Part shown: positions 7,766 through 10,259 of the stretch, piece by piece | How the letters are laid out: the number at the start of each line of letters is the position of its first letter | Position numbering within the stretch: position 1 is the stretch's first letter | NCBI GenBank assembly: GCA_934279105.1 | Contig: CAKQWR010000064.1 | Span: 1 to 10,259, forward strand | DNA: 10,259 bases | Direction of reading: 5' to 3' | Source of the DNA: an uncultured Oribacterium sp. | GTDB taxonomy: Bacteria > Bacillota > Clostridia > Lachnospirales > Lachnospiraceae | The notes under the pieces: generated by a model | What the model saw: the letters and a program-made list of their open reading frames with translations, nothing else | Told to the model about the DNA's origin: nothing | Database searches by the model: none | Position numbers and translations under genes: made by a program

Positions 7766-7783
7766 TCACCGCCCACGCAGTGA
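7766..7783 (-). other. Leader hairpin near SGNH ribosome binding site
   Basis: On the minus strand TCACTGC (7783-7777) pairs with GCGGTGA (7772-7766) around GTGG, seven pairs with one wobble. It lies about 30 nt upstream of the SGNH start codon. Its 5' arm repeats the 3' arm sequence of the hairpin at 7810-7825, so the two could compete. Confidence 0.45.
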
Positions 7784-7809
7784 AAATCCCGCTGTTCTTC
7801 ATCTTTTAA

Positions 7810-7831
7810 GCGCAGTGAACTGCGCATTTTT
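7810..7831. other. GCGCAG hairpin in SGNH leader
   Basis: GCGCAG (7810-7815) and CTGCGC (7820-7825) form a perfect 6-bp stem with a 4-nt loop, extendable by one T-A pair inward. On the plus strand it is followed by ATTTTT and looks like an intrinsic terminator, although no plus-strand gene ends here. On the minus strand it is followed by TTAAAAG and would be a leader hairpin. Confidence 0.5.
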
Positions 7832-7835
7832 CGTG

Positions 7836-7885
7836 AAAAAATCTGTGCATACCTACCCGCATACGCATCGGGAAGAAGCACAGAT
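7836..7885 (-). terminator. Terminator-like hairpin ahead of SGNH gene
   Basis: On the minus strand ATCTGTGC (7885-7878) pairs with GCACAGAT (7848-7841) and is followed directly by TTTTT, giving T6 in all. The 29-nt loop holds a second small pairing, CCCG with CGGG (7872-7869 and 7859-7856). It probably stops read-through from the upstream DHHW/MBOAT genes. It overlaps the expected start of the SGNH transcript. Confidence 0.6.
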
Positions 7886-7887
7886 AC

Positions 7888-7916
7888 ACTATATGCTGAA
7901 ATGAAGCTGAAAGCAA
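7888..7916 (-). promoter_or_regulatory. Sigma-A-type promoter for SGNH gene
   Basis: On the minus strand TTGCTT (7916-7911) is followed after 17 bp by TATAGT (7893-7888). Transcription should start near 7881, inside the 5' arm of the terminator-like hairpin, leaving a leader of about 147 nt before the SGNH start codon. Confidence 0.6.
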
Positions 7917-8159
7917 GCACCCACGGCGATTCGACCATAAGAGTAAGAAAAACGTCAGGTTCAGCTCGGATAGGGCACTTTCAGATGACGCACCTTCCGC
8001 CAGAACCCATGAGGATCGGCAAACTCCGTCGTTTGCGGAGGACCTACTGGTTCTTCGGAGCCGATTTTAGATTTTTCCGGCCTCGGAGTACTGTGCTTCG
8101 GTTGCCGGTCCTTTGGTGTGCTCTGACGAGAGGAGGCTCCGGCTGAGCGGCTGTGGATT
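7917..8159. other. Gap between DHHW and SGNH genes, no gene seen
   Basis: This is the DHHW-proximal part of a 425-bp minus-strand gap. Frames here lack convincing ribosome binding sites or recognisable products. A compact inverted repeat, GCAAAC (8019-8024) with GTTTGC (8031-8036), overlaps a second possible pairing of CTCCG with CGGAG. CCGGC (8077-8081) can pair with GCCGG (8104-8108). Neither has a T-run in the right place. No clear terminator directly follows the DHHW stop codon. Confidence 0.5.
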
Positions 8160-9473
8160 TTAGAAGATGCCGCCGATGCCGAGGTCGGTGTCGATGGTGT
8201 TCATGTTGTAGAGGAGCAGCACGTCCGTCACCTCCGGATGCTCGTTGATGAACGAGGATGGTCCGAAGCGGTAGTAGCGGGTGTCAAACACGTAAATTTT
8301 CTGGTAGTGATTTACGAGGAACGGCAGTATGGAGTTTGCGTAGCTGTCCTTGATGAGAGCAAGCTGGCGGTCTGAATCGGCGGTCGCGTTCGTGATTTCG
8401 ACGAGCGGGTGCAGGTTGTTCAGGAACATCGAGTACTTGTCCTTCTGCGCGAGGTAGTCGCGGTTATACAGTGTGTCCGTTACCTCACCGGTATCCGGGT
8501 AGCTCACGGTCAGCTCATTCGCCGGATTCTCATAGATCGTAATCGCATCCCCTGGGACCGTGCTGTCGTGGAGCTTCGAGAAAATCGTGCCGTGGAAATC
8601 GGTCGTCACGCACTCTGTCTGGAAGTTTTCCTCCGGGATCGGGGAGAACCCGGTGGCAGCGCAGTATGCCTGATAGCCGATGTAGGCCCCGCGGGTCGTC
8701 CAGTGGTGGTCCGTGTGGTAGTAAAGGCCGGCCGCATCCGAAATATCGCTGCCGGAATCACCCGCATCTGCCACCGACTGCGCGGCGTCTGCATCACCCG
8801 TGTCGGTCAGCGACTGCGCCCTGTCTGCATTGCCCACAGCTTGTGTGAGGTTCTCTGCTTCCTGTGCCGCTGCATCCTGCAGTGCACTCCAGACGTCGAC
8901 CTTCTGCATCTTCGGCAGCGCCGCGTAGATGTCGTTCATGGTATCGACCTGGCGAAGTACGCCACGGTCCGGCGCACAGTTCGGAAGCTTTTCGGTGTAC
9001 GTGCTGATGGCAGTCGGTACGAGCATGACGCGAACGTTCTGTTTCGCGTCGGTCGTGATGGCATCCTGTAGCTTCTGGAACTGTGTGATGATCTTTTTCT
9101 GCTGCTTCGGCGCCTTATAGGCTTCGATGTAGTAGCCATCCTTCGCGAGGTAGATGTTGTTGATTTCTTCCTTGCCGCTCAGAATTTCAAACTTCGTCTT
9201 CAGGGTCATGAACTGATCTCGAAGTGGGAAGTGGTCGGAGAGGTAGCTCTGGATACCACTCATGTAGGAGCCGTCCTTCAGTGCGGTGAAGCTGTAGCTC
9301 GGCCATGCGGCGAGGGTGCGGTTCTCGTTTTCGGAGAAGCTCTGCTTCGGAGCTACGAGGCACCATACGCTGAGGCAGAGCACGAGGGCGGTGATGACAC
9401 CGACGGTGAAAACATTGGCCTTACGCCGCAGGCGGATGACTGGAGAAGTGGAGTGCGTTTCGCTGTGATCCAT
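8160..9473 (-). CDS. DHHW-family membrane-anchored protein (AlgX/AlgJ-like)
   Basis: A 437-residue DHHW protein, a family related to the SGNH-fold acetyl-transfer proteins AlgX/AlgJ, expected outside the membrane working with an MBOAT partner on polysaccharide O-acetylation. GGAGG lies about 7 nt before the ATG at 9473. One membrane segment at about 21-41 anchors it. ENRTLAAWP (50-58) and the D-HFPLRDQF region (80-88) are typical of the family. YYHTDHHW at 251-258 supplies Asp255 and His257, matching the Asp-x-His pair of AlgX, and IKDSYANS at 374-381 supplies the likely nucleophile Ser377. FHGTIFSKLHDS (293-304) is also conserved-looking. Residues about 205-247 are an Ala/Asp-rich low-complexity insert with a duplicated 12-residue unit, placed just before the DHHW motif. 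The gene lies 99 nt downstream of the MBOAT gene, probably in the same transcript. The acceptor polymer is unknown. Confidence 0.92.
   Translation of the reverse strand: MDHSETHSTSPVIRLRRKANVFTVGVITALVLCLSVWCLVAPKQSFSENENRTLAAWPSYSFTALKDGSYMSGIQSYLSDHFPLRDQFMTLKTKFEILSGKEEINNIYLAKDGYYIEAYKAPKQQKKIITQFQKLQDAITTDAKQNVRVMLVPTAISTYTEKLPNCAPDRGVLRQVDTMNDIYAALPKMQKVDVWSALQDAAAQEAENLTQAVGNADRAQSLTDTGDADAAQSVADAGDSGSDISDAAGLYYHTDHHWTTRGAYIGYQAYCAATGFSPIPEENFQTECVTTDFHGTIFSKLHDSTVPGDAITIYENPANELTVSYPDTGEVTDTLYNRDYLAQKDKYSMFLNNLHPLVEITNATADSDRQLALIKDSYANSILPFLVNHYQKIYVFDTRYYRFGPSSFINEHPEVTDVLLLYNMNTIDTDLGIGGIF
8759..8830. repeat. Two-copy 36-bp tandem repeat inside DHHW gene
   Basis: Units 8759-8794 and 8795-8830 agree at 28 of 36 positions and are in frame. 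Each encodes a 12-residue unit of the form (N/D)AD(R/A)AQS(L/V)(T/A)D(T/A)G. The repeat lies in the low-complexity insert just N-terminal to the DHHW motif and looks like an in-frame duplication that has since diverged. Confidence 0.75.
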
Positions 9474-9500
9474 AGGATCCTCCTTTATGTGTGCATGGAT

Positions 9501-9559
9501 GATCGTCGAGTGCGTTTCGGGCGAAGGACGATCGCGGTGGCCTTCCCGCGTGGAAAGCC
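9501..9559 (-). other. Two hairpins between MBOAT and DHHW genes
   Basis: GGCCTTCC (9539-9546) pairs with GGAAAGCC (9552-9559), eight pairs with one wobble on the minus strand. GATCGTC (9501-9507) pairs perfectly with GACGATC (9527-9533) around a 19-nt loop. No T-run follows either stem, so they look like intercistronic mRNA structures, perhaps affecting stability, rather than terminators. Confidence 0.4.
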
Positions 9560-9572
9560 ATCGAATATCCGA

Positions 9573-10259
9573 TTAGAAACGGAAATACAGGAACGGGTTG
9601 TAGGTGTCGTTCACGAGATAGGCGGTCGCGAGCAGGAAGAGCGCGAGGTAGCCGAACGCGGTCAGCACAATGCTGAGGGTAACGATGCGCTTCTGCAGCT
9701 TCGCCCGAAGCCACGGATAGATCGGGAAAGCGAGGATGCAGCCGATAAGGAGGATCGCGAAGTTATTTCGGAGATACCAGAGGAGCGTGCGGTTCACGAG
9801 TGGGACGCCGGCCATACCGAACATGATCCGGATGTACTGGCTGAGCTCTGTCATATCGTCGAAAACGAAGATGATGAAGCCGAAAACGACGATGAGAATC
9901 GCATAAAGGTGCTGAAGGATGCGCGGGAGTTTTTTGAGAGCGCTGCCCCAGACGTCCTTTTCGAATGCGAGGAGAACACCATAGTAGAGACCCCAGAGCA
10001 CGAAGTTCCAGGCGGCGCCATGCCAGAGGCCGGTCAGGAACCAGACGACGAACATATTCCGGAGCTGTTTCAGCTTGCCGTGGCGGTTGCCGCCGAGCGG
10101 GATGTAGACATAATCACGGAACCAGGTGCTGAGCGAGATGTGCCAGCGGCGCCAGAAGTCGGTGACAGAGACAGAACAGAGAGGATAGTTGAAGTTCTCG
10201 AGGTAGTGGAAGCCGAGCATGCGGCCCATACCGATCGCCATGTCACTGTAGGCGCTGAA
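9573..10259 (-). CDS. MBOAT O-acyltransferase, AlgI type (5' end beyond window)
   Basis: C-terminal 228 residues of a polytopic membrane-bound O-acyltransferase, which passes acyl groups, usually acetyl, across the membrane to a partner acting on an exported polymer. The frame is open to the right edge; an internal Met at 10241 is not the start because coding sequence continues upstream as FSAYSD, part of the AlgI-type FSxYSDMAIG motif. The AlgI signature FWRRWHISLSTWFRDYVYIP follows, ending in LGGNR. Then comes GLWHGAAWNFVLWG, whose histidine (bases 10020-10022) is the expected catalytic residue of the family. Several hydrophobic segments follow to the C-terminus. Full AlgI-like proteins are about 460-500 residues, so about half is missing. 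The DHHW gene downstream is the typical partner, which supports polysaccharide O-acetylation; DltB-type teichoic acid alanylation is less likely since no dlt genes accompany it. Confidence 0.93.
   Translation of the reverse strand, partial: FSAYSDMAIGMGRMLGFHYLENFNYPLCSVSVTDFWRRWHISLSTWFRDYVYIPLGGNRHGKLKQLRNMFVVWFLTGLWHGAAWNFVLWGLYYGVLLAFEKDVWGSALKKLPRILQHLYAILIVVFGFIIFVFDDMTELSQYIRIMFGMAGVPLVNRTLLWYLRNNFAILLIGCILAFPIYPWLRAKLQKRIVTLSIVLTAFGYLALFLLATAYLVNDTYNPFLYFRF

Noticed and set aside
7836..7885. A known riboswitch aptamer, such as a cyclic-di-GMP type, in the SGNH leader.
   Set aside because: I could not match the conserved cores of known classes. The visible structure is explained by a simple terminator-like hairpin and two further stems.
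7735..7938. A 68-residue N-terminal extension of the SGNH protein.
   Set aside because: It would bury the signal peptide and cover the promoter and leader hairpins. The ATG at 7734 has its own ribosome binding site and a clear signal sequence.
8409..9071. A 220-codon plus-strand open frame.
   Set aside because: It is antisense to the DHHW gene, has no ribosome binding site of note and shows no domain.

Overview
This window looks like chromosome from a Gram-positive anaerobe of the Clostridia, most plausibly a Lachnospiraceae-type gut or rumen bacterium. The reasons are strong AGGAGG-type ribosome binding sites, a lipoprotein sugar-binding protein with an Ala/Thr/Glu-rich linker, a transporter without its own ATPase, a GH94 cellobiose phosphorylase and a DHHW-family protein. 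Base composition is moderate (roughly 50% GC by eye). The genus cannot be fixed from the sequence.

Left part (1-6637), a sugar uptake and phosphorolysis locus. A cellobiose phosphorylase gene occupies 1-1939 on the minus strand and runs off the left edge. Because it has no stop codon in the window, an ORF caller that needs both ends misses it and offers a long antisense frame instead. A 336-bp divergent control region (1940-2275) follows. It holds two well-formed sigma-A-type promoters back to back, three CG-centred LacI/CcpA-like operator candidates and a perfect inverted repeat. On the plus strand come a LacI-family regulator, a lipoprotein substrate-binding protein, an intercistronic terminator hairpin and two CUT1-type permeases. 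Together they read as regulated uptake of a beta-glucan oligosaccharide, probably cellobiose or a cellodextrin, followed by intracellular phosphorolysis to glucose-1-phosphate. No ATPase gene is present, so a shared MsmX/MsiK-type ATPase encoded elsewhere is expected.

Middle (6638-6822). The two halves converge here. The gap contains a weak plus-strand terminator candidate and a strong branched hairpin that probably stops the minus-strand gene.

Right part (6823-10259), all minus strand, is a cell-surface acylation-type locus. In transcription order it holds a membrane-bound O-acyltransferase (MBOAT/AlgI type, 5' end off the right edge), a membrane-anchored DHHW protein (AlgX/AlgJ-like SGNH fold) and, after a 425-bp gap, a secreted SGNH/GDSL hydrolase with its own likely promoter and a structured leader. 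MBOAT and DHHW partners typically O-acetylate an exported polysaccharide; the polymer here is unknown. The DHHW protein carries a low-complexity insert with a 36-bp tandem duplication just before its catalytic motif.

No tRNA, rRNA, CRISPR array, insertion sequence or phage gene was recognised. The gene content belongs to known families. The most interesting parts are regulatory: the terminator/promoter overlap before the SGNH gene and the divergent control region.
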